Shown piece by piece: positions 44,840 through 54,699 of a stretch of DNA of 64,000 nucleotides. A program made the translations under genes and the position numbers. The notes under the pieces are model-generated. The model did no database searches. It saw only the letters and a list, made by a program, of their open reading frames with translations, and had not been told where the DNA came from. This DNA comes from Bufo bufo (Eukaryota; Chordata; Amphibia; Anura; Bufonidae): NCBI RefSeq assembly GCF_905171765.1, contig NC_053392.1:373401963-373465962 (forward strand), written 5' to 3'. Each line of letters starts with the position of its first letter. The stretch's first letter is position 1.

Positions 44840-45125
44840 AACTTGCCCCTGATGTAGTATATGGCCAAAAAATAACCACACTATTGATGGTTAAATGCAC
44901 TTGATGAAAGCTTGACCCTGATGTAGGATATAGCAAAAAATAACCACACTATTGATGGTTAAATGCACTTGGGTGACACAGGCTCAGCCTGCACCTAATG
45001 TAGTATATGGCCAAAAAATAACCACACTATTGATGGTTAAATGCACTTGATGAAAGCTTGACCCTGATGTAGAATATAGCAAAAAATAACCACACTATTG
45101 ATGGTTAAATGTACTTGGTGGTAGC
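44840..45125. repeat. about 70-bp direct repeats in hAT-A1 leader
   Basis: ACCACACTATTGATGGTTAA recurs four times with GATGTAG.ATAT.GC before it. It lies between the 295-bp repeats and the promoter. Confidence 0.88.
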
Positions 45126-45367
45126 TTGTGCTGGCGCACCACAAGCCACAAAATGGCCGCCGATCACCCCAGAAAAAAGTGACTGAAAAACGCTCTGGGC
45201 AGCCTAAAAACACTGAGCAATTGAATAGCAGCAGTTCAATGATCCACAGCTGTAGATCGATCACTGAATGAAGTCTTTTGGAGGAGTTAATCTGCCTAAT
45301 CTCGCCCTAACATCGCAGCTGCAACCTCTCCCTACGCTTGTTTAAGCAGAGTGACGTGCAGCGCTAC

Positions 45368-45415
45368 GTGACCCAAGCTTATATAGAGGCTGGGTCACAT
45401 GCTGCACTGGCCAAT
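45368..45415 (-). promoter_or_regulatory. hAT-A1 promoter with TATA inside an inverted repeat
   Basis: On the minus strand ATTGG (inverted CCAAT, 45415-45411) precedes TCTATATAAG (45387-45378). The TATA box is centred between TGGGTCAC and GTGACCCA arms (45398-45391 and 45375-45368). The same arrangement occurs at 63692-63739 in copy A2. Direction fits the transposase. Confidence 0.6.
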
Positions 45416-45640
45416 CACAGCCATGCCAATAGTAGGCATGGCTGTGATGGCCTCTTGGGGCAAGTAGTATGACGCTTGTTGATTGGCTGCTTTGCAGCCT
45501 TTCAAAAAGCGCCAAGTAAGCGCCGAACACCGAACCCGAACCCAGACTTTTACGAAAATGTTCGGGTTCGGGTCCGTGTCACGGACACCCCAAAATTCGG
45601 TACAAACCCGAACTATACAGTTCGGGTTCGCTCATCCCTA

Positions 45641-45900
45641 CTTTAGAACATATAACTGCATGGCTAAACGGCAAATAGGCCCTTATTTTTTTCAACTTAT
45701 TCACGCCACAAAAGGCTTTAGAACATTTAACTGCACCGCTGAATAGCAAATATATATTTTTTTGCCACTTATACTTGCCAAAAAGGGCTGTAATTTTCTC
45801 ACTTCACCACACAACGGCTAATAAGCCCTTTTCCCCCCACTAATACAAGCCAAATAATGCTTTAGAACATATAACTGTACTGCACAAGGGCAAATAAGAT
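45641..45900. repeat. hAT-C tandem repeat, about 70 bp (right part)
   Basis: It continues the array with CTTTAGAACATATAACTGCA directly after the hAT-A1 end. Confidence 0.85.
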
Positions 45901-46250
45901 GTAGAAATATTTCTTTGTAATAAACCCTGTTAATGGCTGTATCAAACAGCACTTGCACCCCAATAACAAGAACGGTTTGCTGGAATTACAGAGCTGTATA
46001 ATAGCAATTTGAATCCACAGTCAGTGCAGCAAGGTGCAATAGGATTGTTCCTATTACCCAGGCTGTCACCTCCTCTACTAAACCCTGTTCTACTTCAACA
46101 CTGCGGAATGATTCCTCCCTATCCTTTCCCTGAACTTCTATACAGCAAAATAAAAGTTTTAAAGTCCTTTCTACCATTGACCCTAGTGACTGCTGATGTC
46201 TCTCCCTGCACTAAGTACACTGGAAAATGGCTGAATCCAAGATGGCTGAG
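45901..46250. other. hAT-C leader, no repeat or gene seen
   Basis: Sequence between the tandem repeats and the promoter of hAT-C. Nothing coding is recognised. Confidence 0.5.
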
Positions 46251-46300
46251 GCTATTTATAGGGCTGTGACATCACAGGGCTGTCTGGGCGCTGATTGGCT
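46251..46300 (-). promoter_or_regulatory. hAT-C promoter (CCAAT, CRE-like, TATA)
   Basis: Read on the minus strand: AGCCAATCAG (46300-46291), TGATGTCA (46273-46266) and CCCTATAAATAGC (46263-46251), followed by leader sequence and the transposase relic. Order and spacing match a pol II core promoter. Confidence 0.6.
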
Positions 46301-46493
46301 GCATGCATGGTATTGTGGGTGATCCCTCATTCCCAGAGTTCCTTGCTCATGTCCTAATACGCGCAGCAGGCATTTTAGGAAAAATGCAATTCGTTACCAA
46401 GAAGCGTGAGGAAATTTGGATTCTGTGCAAATAGAATTTTTCCTGAAATTCGGATCTAATTCCACTTCGTCAATTACGATTCGCTAATCTTTA

Positions 46494-47652
46494 GTGGCTA
46501 CCATAAAGAAAGTTTTTTAAACACTTTCTACATGCTGTTATGAAGAGTTCATGCAAGATGACATCCCCCATAATCGTGTTCAAGAAACAGAATAAAAACA
46601 TCTGCAATCAGAAAATAAAAGCTATCTGGTTTAAAGAAAAAATTGGTGACACATTCCATTTAAGTGTACACATGGCTATTGGAAATTATTAGTTGTAGCA
46701 AATACAAGTAAAGTGTCTGTGCCTCCATCAGGACAGCTTCATTGTATTTTATAATACTGACTTTGATCCTGACCATCACCACGTCACCTACAGAAATCAA
46801 TCTCTTTCGTCTCTGATAGACAATAGCACTGTATGCAGAGACATATTTCATTTAATGTACTGTATGCCCGCAAAGTGATTAAATGCATATTTGGACTGTC
46901 ACGCTTTACTCTTTACTCTATTTATAGCTAATATTTTTAAAAAGAATGCTTGGAAAGTGGAGGAAGTACCAGCTAGGGATGTAATTGCATAAATGGAAAT
47001 GTAAGGGAATCCTCTGCCAGTAGTGTGAAAGTACCCTAAGGCGTTTATTTATTTTATTATTTTTTTTAGTCTGTGCACCTTGAGACACATGCTCTGGGTT
47101 CAAATGTCTGGAAAGATGCCCTCTAAGCTATGAAGAATTAGAAGGTTACACAATGTTTTTGTCAAAGATGGCTTAGGGTATTGGCACACATTCAGGTTTC
47201 TTGATTTGAAGTTTTGGAAGCCAACATCAGGGGTAGATCATAAAAGTAGAGAAAGTATAAAGGACAAATATGTCTTCTTTTTTTAAAATTCACTCCTGGT
47301 TTTGGCTTCCAAAACTGCATCAAGAAATCTGAACATGTGGTTGTACCCTTACAGTTTCTCTAAAAGTGGTAAATACTAAAGCAGATAATTACACTGAGAT
47401 TATGTTATTTCCTTTTTGCCTGGTGCCTTATTTTGCCAATATCAATAGCTATATCATAATTATTATATTATGTAACATGCAGAAACATGCATTAGTTACT
47501 GGCAAGTATAACCTTGGCTTATATGTGAAAACCAAATTTTGCAAATGCTGACAAGGAGAAAAATGGAGAAAAAATTAATGAAAAGCTTTACAGATAAAGT
47601 TCTGACTGTGGCTCTCTGATCTGAGCCTGCTCCATACATAGCTTACACCCTT
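46494..47652. other. no recognised feature
   Basis: AT-rich sequence between hAT-C and hAT-N2. It contains a short GTGTGAAAGTACCCTAAGG-type MITE tail near 47025-47045 and an inverted pair of GGTTTCTTGATTTGAAG... / ...TCAAGAAATC.GAAC near 47190-47335, perhaps a decayed MITE. No gene is seen. Confidence 0.45.
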
Positions 47653-48124
47653 CTGCAACGCAGGGCCGTCTTTTCGAATGGGCACGCTGGGCAGTTGCCC
47701 GGGGGCCCCACTTGCCTGGGGGCCCGCCTGCCCAGTGAACCCACCAGCCAACTTCCCAACCGTCATTTAGCAGCGTCTTTACCAAGGGGCAAAAGGGGCA
47801 GCTGCCCTGGGCCCAGTTGCTCCTGGGGGGGCCCAAGGCAGCTGCCTCTTGAGCCCTGCTAGCTACTGCCCCGGGTGTCAGGCTGTCGGCTACACAGGCA
47901 TCATGATCGTACTGTGTTAATGATCTTAATTCTAGGACCTTAATGAGTTTTGATCTAGGACCTTAATGACATCATTACCATGTGACCAGTAACCTAGCAA
48001 TTACTGGTCACATGGCTATGAAGTCATCACAGGTCCTATCAGGAGTGTTGCAGAAGTTAACTGTGGAGCTTTTCTGTGTAAAGATTACATCAGAAAAAGG
48101 TGACATGGGGTTGTTATTTTAATA

Positions 48125-48600
48125 TACTGTAAACTACTGTATAGTGGGGTGCTGTGTACTGTGTGGGGGGCTGTATACTGTGTGGGGGCCTGTATACTGT
48201 GTGGTGGGCTGTATATTGTGTGGTGGGCTATATATTGTGTAATGGGCTGTATATTGTGTGGTGGGCTGTATACTGTGTGTGTGGGGGGGGGGGGGGGGGG
48301 TGGCCTGTATACTGTGTGGTGGGCTGTATAGTGTGGGGGGCCTGTATAGTGTGGGGGGCCTGTATAGTGTGGGGGGGGGGGCTGTATAGTGGGGGGAGTG
48401 CTATACTGCTGTACTGTATAGTGTGGGGGGCTGTATACTGTGGGTGCGGTATAGTGTAGAGTGCTGTACTGTATAGTGTGGGGGGCTGTATCGTGTATAG
48501 TTTGGGGTGCTGTATACAGTGAGGTGCTGTATAGTGTGGGGGTCTATACTGCTCTACTATATACTGTGGGGTACTGTATAGTGTGGGGTGCTAAACTGCA
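48125..48600. repeat. GT-rich degenerate tandem repeat in hAT-N2
   Basis: Variants of GGGCTGTATACTGTGTGG at spacing of about 19-40 bp, including a long G run at 48284-48300. It grades into the regular 39-bp array. Confidence 0.85.
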
Positions 48601-48922
48601 TACTGTGTGGTGCTGTATACTATAGGGTGCTATACTGCATACTGTGTGGTGCTGTATACTATAGGGTGCTATACTGCATACTGTGTGGTGCTGTATACTA
48701 TAGGGTGCTATACTGCATACTGTGTGGTGCTGTATACTATAGGGTGCTATACTGCATACTGTGTGGTGCTGTATACTATAGGGTGCTATACTGCATACTG
48801 TGTGGTGCTGTATACTATAGGGTGCTATACTGCATACTGTGTGGTGCTGTATACTATAGGGTGCTATACTGCATACTGTGTGGTGCTGTATACTATAGGG
48901 TGCTATACTGCATACTGTGTGG
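48600..48922. repeat. 39-bp tandem array, left part (about 8 units)
   Basis: Near-identical units GTGTGGTGCTGTATACTATA followed by GGGTGCTATACTGCATACT. Since 39 is divisible by three, frames stay open on both strands; none is a credible gene. Confidence 0.95.
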
Positions 48923-49307
48923 TAGAGTTGTTGCGATACCAAATTTTTGATTCGGTTTCGATACCATGAAAAAGTATTGCGATACTCGATACCATTCGAT
49001 ACCACGCGAAAAAAATAAACAAAAAAAGCCACGTGCATTCCTCATTTTTAAAAATGGCGAATCGCGCAGTTTTTATTTTATTTTTTCTGTTCCGGCATTC
49101 ACCACCTAGATTTTTTTTTTATATTTTAATAGTTTGGACTTTTCTGACGTGGCGATGTAATATGTTTATTTATATATTTTATATGTGAAATTGGGAAAAG
49201 GGGGGTGATTTATACTTCATATTTTAGTGTTTTTTTTTTTTTCACTTTTTATTTAATAACTATTTCCCCCCTTAGGGGCTAGAACCTGGGATCTTTCATC
49301 CCTTTTC

Positions 49308-49345
49308 CTATTCACCCTGATAGATCTCTATCAGGGTGAATAGGA
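49308..49345. repeat. perfect hairpin in hAT-N3
   Basis: CCTATTCACCCTGATAGA is followed by its inverse TCTATCAGGGTGAATAGG with almost no loop. Confidence 0.85.
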
Positions 49346-49919
49346 CTCCACACTGTCCCTGCTGCTCTGTGCTTTGTGCACACAGCATCAGGGATGTTAC
49401 CATGGCAACCAGGGCTTCTGTAGCGTCCTGGCTGCCATGGTAACCGATCGGAGCCCCAGGCTTACACAGCTGGGGCTCCGATCAGAAGCTGCCACTGCAC
49501 CACCAATGAGGGGGAGTGGAGAGGTCCCTGTGGCCACTGCCACCAATGATTTTAATACTGGAGGGTTGAGAGGGGCCGGCGCACTGTGCCACCAATGATT
49601 TTAATGGGATGGGGGGATTGAGGGGGGGGGGCACACTGCACCACCAATGATTTTACCCCTTTATACAGGAGGCGGGTACTAGCAGATCAGCGGCAGTTAA
49701 CTGCCGCTGATCGCAGCTCCCTGTCAGGGGCAGGGTGCCGGCAATGCGATTCTGCTGCCGGCACCCGCCTCCTGTATGTGTTAAAGACTGACTACTGTAT
49801 ATGAGTCCAGACTTTCACTATTAGGCCACACAGAGCGGCGCCCAGCGATGTCTCAGCACTCACCATTTAGTCCTGGGCGCCGCTCCGTTCGCCCGCAGTG
49901 CCCCATTACTGTCTCCTCT

Positions 49920-50088
49920 CCTGCTCCACATGCTGCTGATTACTATCGGAGCGATGGGAGGAGACATCAGCTTCACTAGTGGGCGTTCCTTCTCCCTGGC
50001 TGTAGCGCTGTCCAATCGCAGCGCAGGGAAAAGGAACGCCCACTAGTGAAGCTGATGTCTCCTCCCATCGCTCCGATAGTAATCCTAT
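49920..50088. repeat. inverted repeat, arms about 60 bp, in hAT-N3
   Basis: Arms contain TATCGGAGCGATGGGAGGAG ... CACTAGTGGGCGTTCC and the reverse complement, around a loop of about 40 bp near 49995-50030. Confidence 0.85.
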
Positions 50089-50107
50089 CATTGGGGGCGC
50101 AGTGCGC

Positions 50108-50262
50108 CCGCCCCTCCTCCGCCCCTCTCTTCTCATTGCCGCCCCTCCTCCACCCCCTCTCTTCTCATTGCCGCCCCTCCTCCGCCCCTCCTCCACCCCC
50201 TCTCTTCTCATTGCCGCCCCTCTCTTCTCATTGCCGCCCCTCCTCCGCCCCTCTCTTCTCAT
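50108..50262. repeat. C/T-rich tandem repeat in hAT-N3
   Basis: CCGCCCCTCCTCC and CTCTCTTCTCATTG alternate about five times. Proline-rich frames here are artefacts. Confidence 0.85.
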
Positions 50263-50486
50263 TGGTGGCAGCGGCAGCAGCACAGGGGGAGGGAGGACAG
50301 CTTCCTTCTCCCCGTGCTGCTGAGAGAGAACATGAGCGCGCCGATAGCAGCGCGCTCATGTTCAGAGATACTAGACTGCGCAGAAGCGCAGCCCAGTATC
50401 GAAAAAACGGAAATCCCGGTATCGTATCGATACCGGGACAAAAGTATCGATTGGGTATCGAAATTTCGATACCCGCAACAACCCTA

Positions 50487-50995
50487 CTGTGTGGTGCTGT
50501 ATACTATAGGGTGCTATACTGCATACTGTGTGGTGCTGTATACTATAGGGTGCTATACTGCATACTGTGTGGTGCTGTATACTATAGGGTGCTATACTGC
50601 ATACTGTGTGGTGCTGTATACTATAGGGTGCTATACTGCATACTGTGTGGTGCTGTATACTATAGGGTGCTATACTGCATACTGTGTGGTGCTGTATACT
50701 ATAGGGTGCTATACTGCATACTGTGTGGTGCTGTATACTATAGGGTGCTATACTGCATACTGTGTGGTGCTGTATACTATAGGGTGCTATACTGCATACT
50801 GTGTGGTGCTGTATACTATAGGGTGCTATACTGCATACTGTGTGGTGCTGTATACTATAGGGTGCTATACTGCATACTGTGTGGTGCTGTATACTATAGG
50901 GTGCTATACTGCATACTGTGTGGTGCTGTATACTATAGGGTGCTATACTGCATACTGTGTGGTGCTGTATACTATAGGGTGCTATACTGCATACT
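50487..50995. repeat. 39-bp tandem array, right part (about 13 units)
   Basis: The same unit as at 48600-48922, continued after hAT-N3. The 8-bp TSD CTGTGTGG is part of the unit. Confidence 0.95.
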
Positions 50996-51363
50996 TGGGG
51001 GTTTACATCCACTTTAATCATACAACTAAAAAAACGAAATAAATATAGATATATATATAAATGTACACACACTCTGGTGCTGGTGGGTAATGCTGGTGTG
51101 GGTACTGCTGGTGCTGGTGGGTATTAATGTTGGAGTGGCGTGTGTACTGCCTGGGTACTCTACATTGTGACATCACAAAAAAAAAAAATGTTTGGGTTTA
51201 CATCCACTTTAAGTTATTAGTGCCCCTCAAGTTTTGACTGTAATATCTTATGTGTCCCCCTTATATAGCAATCTTAGAGTTGCCACTCGTTCGAGGAAGT
51301 GTAAAAAAGGTGAGGAAAAATAAAGTTTATTACGTGTTGGTGAAAATAACCTTTAGTGCAGAA

Positions 51364-51648
51364 ATGAAACGTAATGTTTTGAGTGGAGCACAGAAGAGGA
51401 AAAAGGCTGCAGAGGAGAAAGAGAAAATGTGCAAACTTCCAAAACTAACATCTTGGCTCAATCCAGGTGCAACGTCAGCCAGTAGTTCTGCTCCTCCAGA
51501 TGTAGCATCCACATCTACATGCACTCCAATTCCAGCAGAAATACCAATGGTATCATTACCTGATCCTACTGCTGGGGAAAATCCACAAGAGGAAATGCCC
51601 AATAAATATCGCCTTATTGATAATTTGCATTTTTATTCTAGTGTGTGA
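51364..51648 (+). pseudogene. N-terminal remnant of a hAT (ZMYM1-like/TTF-type) transposase
   Basis: The frame from MKRNVLSGAQKRKKAAEEKE resembles the start of hAT transposases of the type related to vertebrate ZMYM1-like proteins, which begin with KRK..SGA.KRK and a KLPKLTSW-like segment. It continues into a Ser/Thr/Pro-rich linker, ends at 51648 after about 94 residues, and the right end of hAT-N2 follows within 70 bp. No TTF finger, catalytic core or dimerisation block is present. It is likely left by an internal deletion. The similarity is by eye and moderate. Confidence 0.55.
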
Positions 51649-51722
51649 TTGTGTAGACAGGGCCCCAGTGCACTGTATTGCCCGGGGGCCTATAATGCTC
51701 TTAAGATGGCACTGCTGCAACG

Positions 51723-53261
51723 GCCATGATTGTAGTTAACTTGTATCCTGATAACTCCGTAGATGCCATGATCAATACTGACAGAGGGACCTTCCTCTGT
51801 TAACACTGGTCCCCCATAAACACATGATTGCTGATGGTAACAAACAGCCTGTTTAACAACACACTGCATTGTCCGATTTGATAAGCTTTTTTTAATTAAA
51901 AGATAAAAAGCAGTCCAAAGAATATCCCTTTTAGGGTAAGATGTCTGCTGGTGTTTATACACACATGGTGTTATAGAAAGAGGCAATAGCTTGCTTTGAA
52001 CAAGTGTTCCAAATTATAAATTTTTGGGGAGTAACTAGCAATAGGTTTGTTGTTATGTTAATTAAAACACATATATGTATACTATATCCACCAAATTACC
52101 CTATCAGAAATACATCTGCATCATCCACAGTATGGAACCTGTCAGACATGTCAAATGCTATGGTGCTTTGTAGGGTACTGGCACAATTGGGTTAGAGTCC
52201 ACTCCACTATGCAGTCTCTCTGACACAACAAAATATGTCCATTCAGATTTGGAACACTTAATTTGATACATTTAACACTAATTTAAGAGGCCTTGGAAGT
52301 GCAAGTGTGTCAGCAGGTACATTCATGAATTTTGGGATGTAAATTGGGCTGATAGCTGGCTCCCACACAATAAGAAAAAAATGAGTACTGTAGCTTTAAA
52401 TTGTGCTGTGCAATGCAGAGCGCACACTGCATACTAATGGCTGCAGCCTATTAACGCACATGAAATTAGTAACTTAACTGACCATATCCAGTCCCTAAAA
52501 CCTATCTCTCTATCTATTAATTCAAATTAACTATCTATTATCTTCTCTAACACTGTCACTGTTTGAACCTAAACTGGCTGTATTGAGTGTCTTTGCTATC
52601 TCTCTCTGACACAGACATTCAGCCTTATGAATGTACAAGCTCAGAAATGAAGATCGATTCCCTGGCTGGGATCTTATATGGTGCCTATACAGTGGTGCTA
52701 GGAAACCACTGTACGCAGCAGTATTTGTCCAGCCAATTCTCAGCATATTTGCAGGGTTGCATCTGGATCTCCGCCAGCCCCCATTATAGTTAATGGTACC
52801 GACAGACATTCAGGCAGCATCCGGCAATGCTGGATCCAGAGATCTCCAGCAGGCTGTTCACTGATGGAACAGACTGCTGGAATCCTCTGCCGCAAGTGTG
52901 AAAGTACCCTTACACAAAAAAGGCTTGAAGTACTTGCACTTGAAGTCAGTGCACCTCTTTAACATCACCCTCTGTTTTTGTCCATAGTATGATTCTCACT
53001 ATGTTGGGTCCCTGGAGCTGCTGTCAGTGAAAAAACTTGTTGTGTGGGTTCTGGAAACTGTAGCTGTGTGTGACTGGAGCTATAAGATGGGACAAATAGA
53101 CCCCTTTTCCATCTAGGCACCCCCTGTGATTATTGCGCATTAACTGGAGCAGCGTGAGGTAACCAGACTTGTGACAGATACTGTGCCTCTAGTTGAATGA
53201 CTGGGAATCAGTCAGTGATTGACTGAGCAGTCATTTCCTGTGGGCCAAGATGTGCAAGAAG
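51723..53261. other. no gene; possible MITE fragment
   Basis: Mostly unassigned sequence. Around 52660-52920 are blocks typical of decayed MITEs (CCACTGTACGCAGCAGT; CTGCCGCAAGTGTGAAAGTACCCTTA split over the end), but I could not pair both ends. Confidence 0.45.
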
Positions 53262-53416
53262 TAGAGATGGCCTTGCGGTTCGCCCGACGGTCGTTTTGCG
53301 GCGAACTTTGCTCATTTGCGAATGGGCGAACATATTGTGATGTCCGCCGGCGCCATATTCTTTTACATTGTGAAGAACTTTGACCCATGACACATCCATC
53401 AGGTGGTACAGGACAG

Positions 53417-53465
53417 CCAATTGAGACGTTTCAGCACATGCATATACTTCCTACCTTATAAATAA
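53417..53465 (+). promoter_or_regulatory. hAT-B promoter (CCAAT and TATA)
   Basis: CCAATTGAG at 53417 and CTTATAAATAAAC at 53455-53466 lie about 38 bp apart, in the direction of the leader repeats. The CCAAT is also kept in hAT-B2 near 9780 on the minus strand. Confidence 0.55.
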
Positions 53466-53639
53466 ACCTGATCAGGCCGCCATTTTACATTCTGTTTTTT
53501 GTCAGTGTAGGGAGAGGTTGCTGTGTGGAGCAGGGACAGATGGTTAGGGACACCAAACACTAGCTAATATGGCCACTAAAGTCTTTTTAAGGACTGGTAT
53601 AGGTGTGCTATCGATAGGTGTGACTTACTGAGGGGTGTA

Positions 53640-53948
53640 ATATACTTATAATATAATTTCTAACATAGAAACTATTTTATAGTGCATTTGTATTGTGCAG
53701 CAGTTCCAAACGCTATTGGAACAAATAATTTCTACTGGTGTGATATACCAGTTGCCCCCAAAAAAAACTGATTTATGCAGGGGTGTTACATACCAATAAT
53801 ATACTTTCTATATAGTGCATTTAGGTAGTGCAGCATTTGTTTGCAGTTTTGCTGCATTACCGCAGCTACAGATAGTGACAAACGCCATTGGAACAAATAA
53901 TTTCTACTGGTGTGATATATCCCCACAAAAAAACTGATTGAAGCAGGG
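53640..53948. repeat. 172-bp hAT-B repeat, inverse orientation
   Basis: About two units with ATAGTGCATTTGTATTGTGC, CGC.ATTGGAACAAATAATT and GGTGTGATATA, each the inverse of the 20430-21596 units. Confidence 0.88.
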
Positions 53949-54402
53949 TGTCACGGGTAGTACGGGGAAGGAAAGACAACCAAAGGGAACAGCAACAAAA
54001 CAACTACAGACTAGGCCCCAAGCCTACGGAATAAAGAGGTGACCTCCTAGCAAACCCTGACTCTCTCCCTAAGCTGCTAACCACATGTGCAAGTCTCAAA
54101 GGTAGTAATGCACATGCACGGGAACCTAAGACTTCTGACACACTGCACCAAACCCTCACCTTAGGGAACAGGGAAAGAGGCAACCAGCTCCTTCCAACCT
54201 GTATTAAGCAGTGTCTCTCTGAGGCCTAGTCAGGACAGACAAAAAAAAAAAGGGAAAGGACTTAGCTTGACAAGCAACTGGAACAGGAGAATCACCACAC
54301 AAGCAGAGCACTCCTCAGAAGAACTATTAGCCGCAGGGAAACCAGTGAAAGGCAGAACATATAAAGGGGCCACCTGACTGATAATTAACGAAGGTTTAGA
54401 AA
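53949..54402 (+). mobile_element. probable LTR, left part, split by hAT-A2
   Basis: It starts TGTCACGGG within the hAT-B3 repeat and contains ATATAAAGG near 54360 as a possible TATA box. It is interrupted at 54402 by hAT-A2 and resumes at 63965 (CCTGTCAGC after the TSD). No coding sequence is visible and the right end is outside the window. Confidence 0.55.
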
Positions 54403-54699
54403 TAGAGTTGAGCGAACACCTGGATGTTCGGGTTCGAGAAGTTCGGCCGAACTTCCCGGAAATGTTCGGGTTCGGGATCCGAACCCGACCCGAACTTCGT
54501 CCCGAACCCGAACCCCATTGAAGTCAATGGGGACCCGAACTTTTCGGCACTAAAAAGGCTGTAAAACAGCCCAGGAAAGAGCTAGAGGGCTGCAAAAGGC
54601 AGCAACATGTAGGGAAATCCCCTGCAAACAAATGTGGATAGGAAAATGAATTAAAATAAAAATTTAAAAAATAAAAATTAACCAATATCAATTGGACAG

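Larger units (their letters stand above)
35114..45640 (-). mobile_element. hAT-A copy 1 (hAT-A1), 10.5 kb
   Basis: The left end TAGAGTTGAGCGAAC and inverted right end TAGGGATGAGCGAAC are TIRs. A perfect 8-bp TSD, CTTTAGAA, occurs at 35106-35113 and 45641-45648. Order from left: CGAAC-rich end, 141-bp minisatellite (24 units), transposase on the minus strand (38962-44050) with an inserted PLE-like segment, two leader repeat types, promoter, and right end. It is inserted in the tandem repeats of hAT-C. Confidence 0.95.
31879..46493 (-). mobile_element. hAT-C element, decayed, host of hAT-A1
   Basis: The left end TAGAGATGAGCGAATTTTTC and the inverted right end TAAAGATTAGCGAATCGTAA form TIRs. 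The flanking 8 bp do not match (CTTATAAT versus GTGGCTAC), so the TSD has decayed or one border is off. The minus-strand transposase relic lies near the left end, tandem repeats of about 70 bp surround the hAT-A1 insertion, and a CCAAT/TATA promoter lies near the right end. Without hAT-A1 it is about 4.1 kb. Confidence 0.65.
48923..50486. mobile_element. hAT-N3, non-autonomous hAT element
   Basis: The ends TAGAGTTGTTGCGATACC and inverted TAGGGTTGTTGCGGGTATC are TIRs. The TSD CTGTGTGG occurs at 48915-48922 and 50487-50494. Subterminal regions are dense in CGATAC/GTATCG motifs. The interior has several hairpins (49308-49345; near 49681-49722; 49920-50088) and C/T-rich repeats around 50108-50262. 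No transposase. Confidence 0.92.
47661..51714 (+). mobile_element. hAT-N2, internally deleted hAT element
   Basis: The left end CAGGGCCGTCTT and the right end AAGATGGCACTG are imperfect inverted repeats. A perfect TSD, CTGCAACG, occurs at 47653-47660 and 51715-51722. The interior has GT-rich and 39-bp tandem repeats split by hAT-N3, and near the right end a short frame that looks like the N-terminus of a hAT transposase. A second TIR-like CAGCGTCTTTACC at about 47770 lies just inside the left end, so one hAT end may have joined another. Confidence 0.9.
53262..53948 (+). mobile_element. hAT-B copy 3 (hAT-B3), partial, inverted relative to B1
   Basis: It begins TAGAGATGGCCTTGCGGTTC, the inverse of the right ends of B1 and B2. 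A promoter-like block (53417-53465) and the inverse of the 172-bp repeat follow (about 53640-53948), cut by an LTR at 53949. The transposase would be read to the right but lies beyond the window or is lost. Confidence 0.85.

Noticed and set aside
45037..45530. Small frames in the hAT-A1 leader
   Set aside because: They fall in direct repeats and promoter sequence; no protein-like features.
31871..46501. A TSD for hAT-C
   Set aside because: Flanks CTTATAAT and GTGGCTAC do not match, so I kept the element call at lower confidence and claim no TSD.
48544..51072. Long frames on both strands with CGAVYYRVLYCIL or APYSIQHHTVCSI repeats
   Set aside because: They are translations of the 39-bp tandem array.
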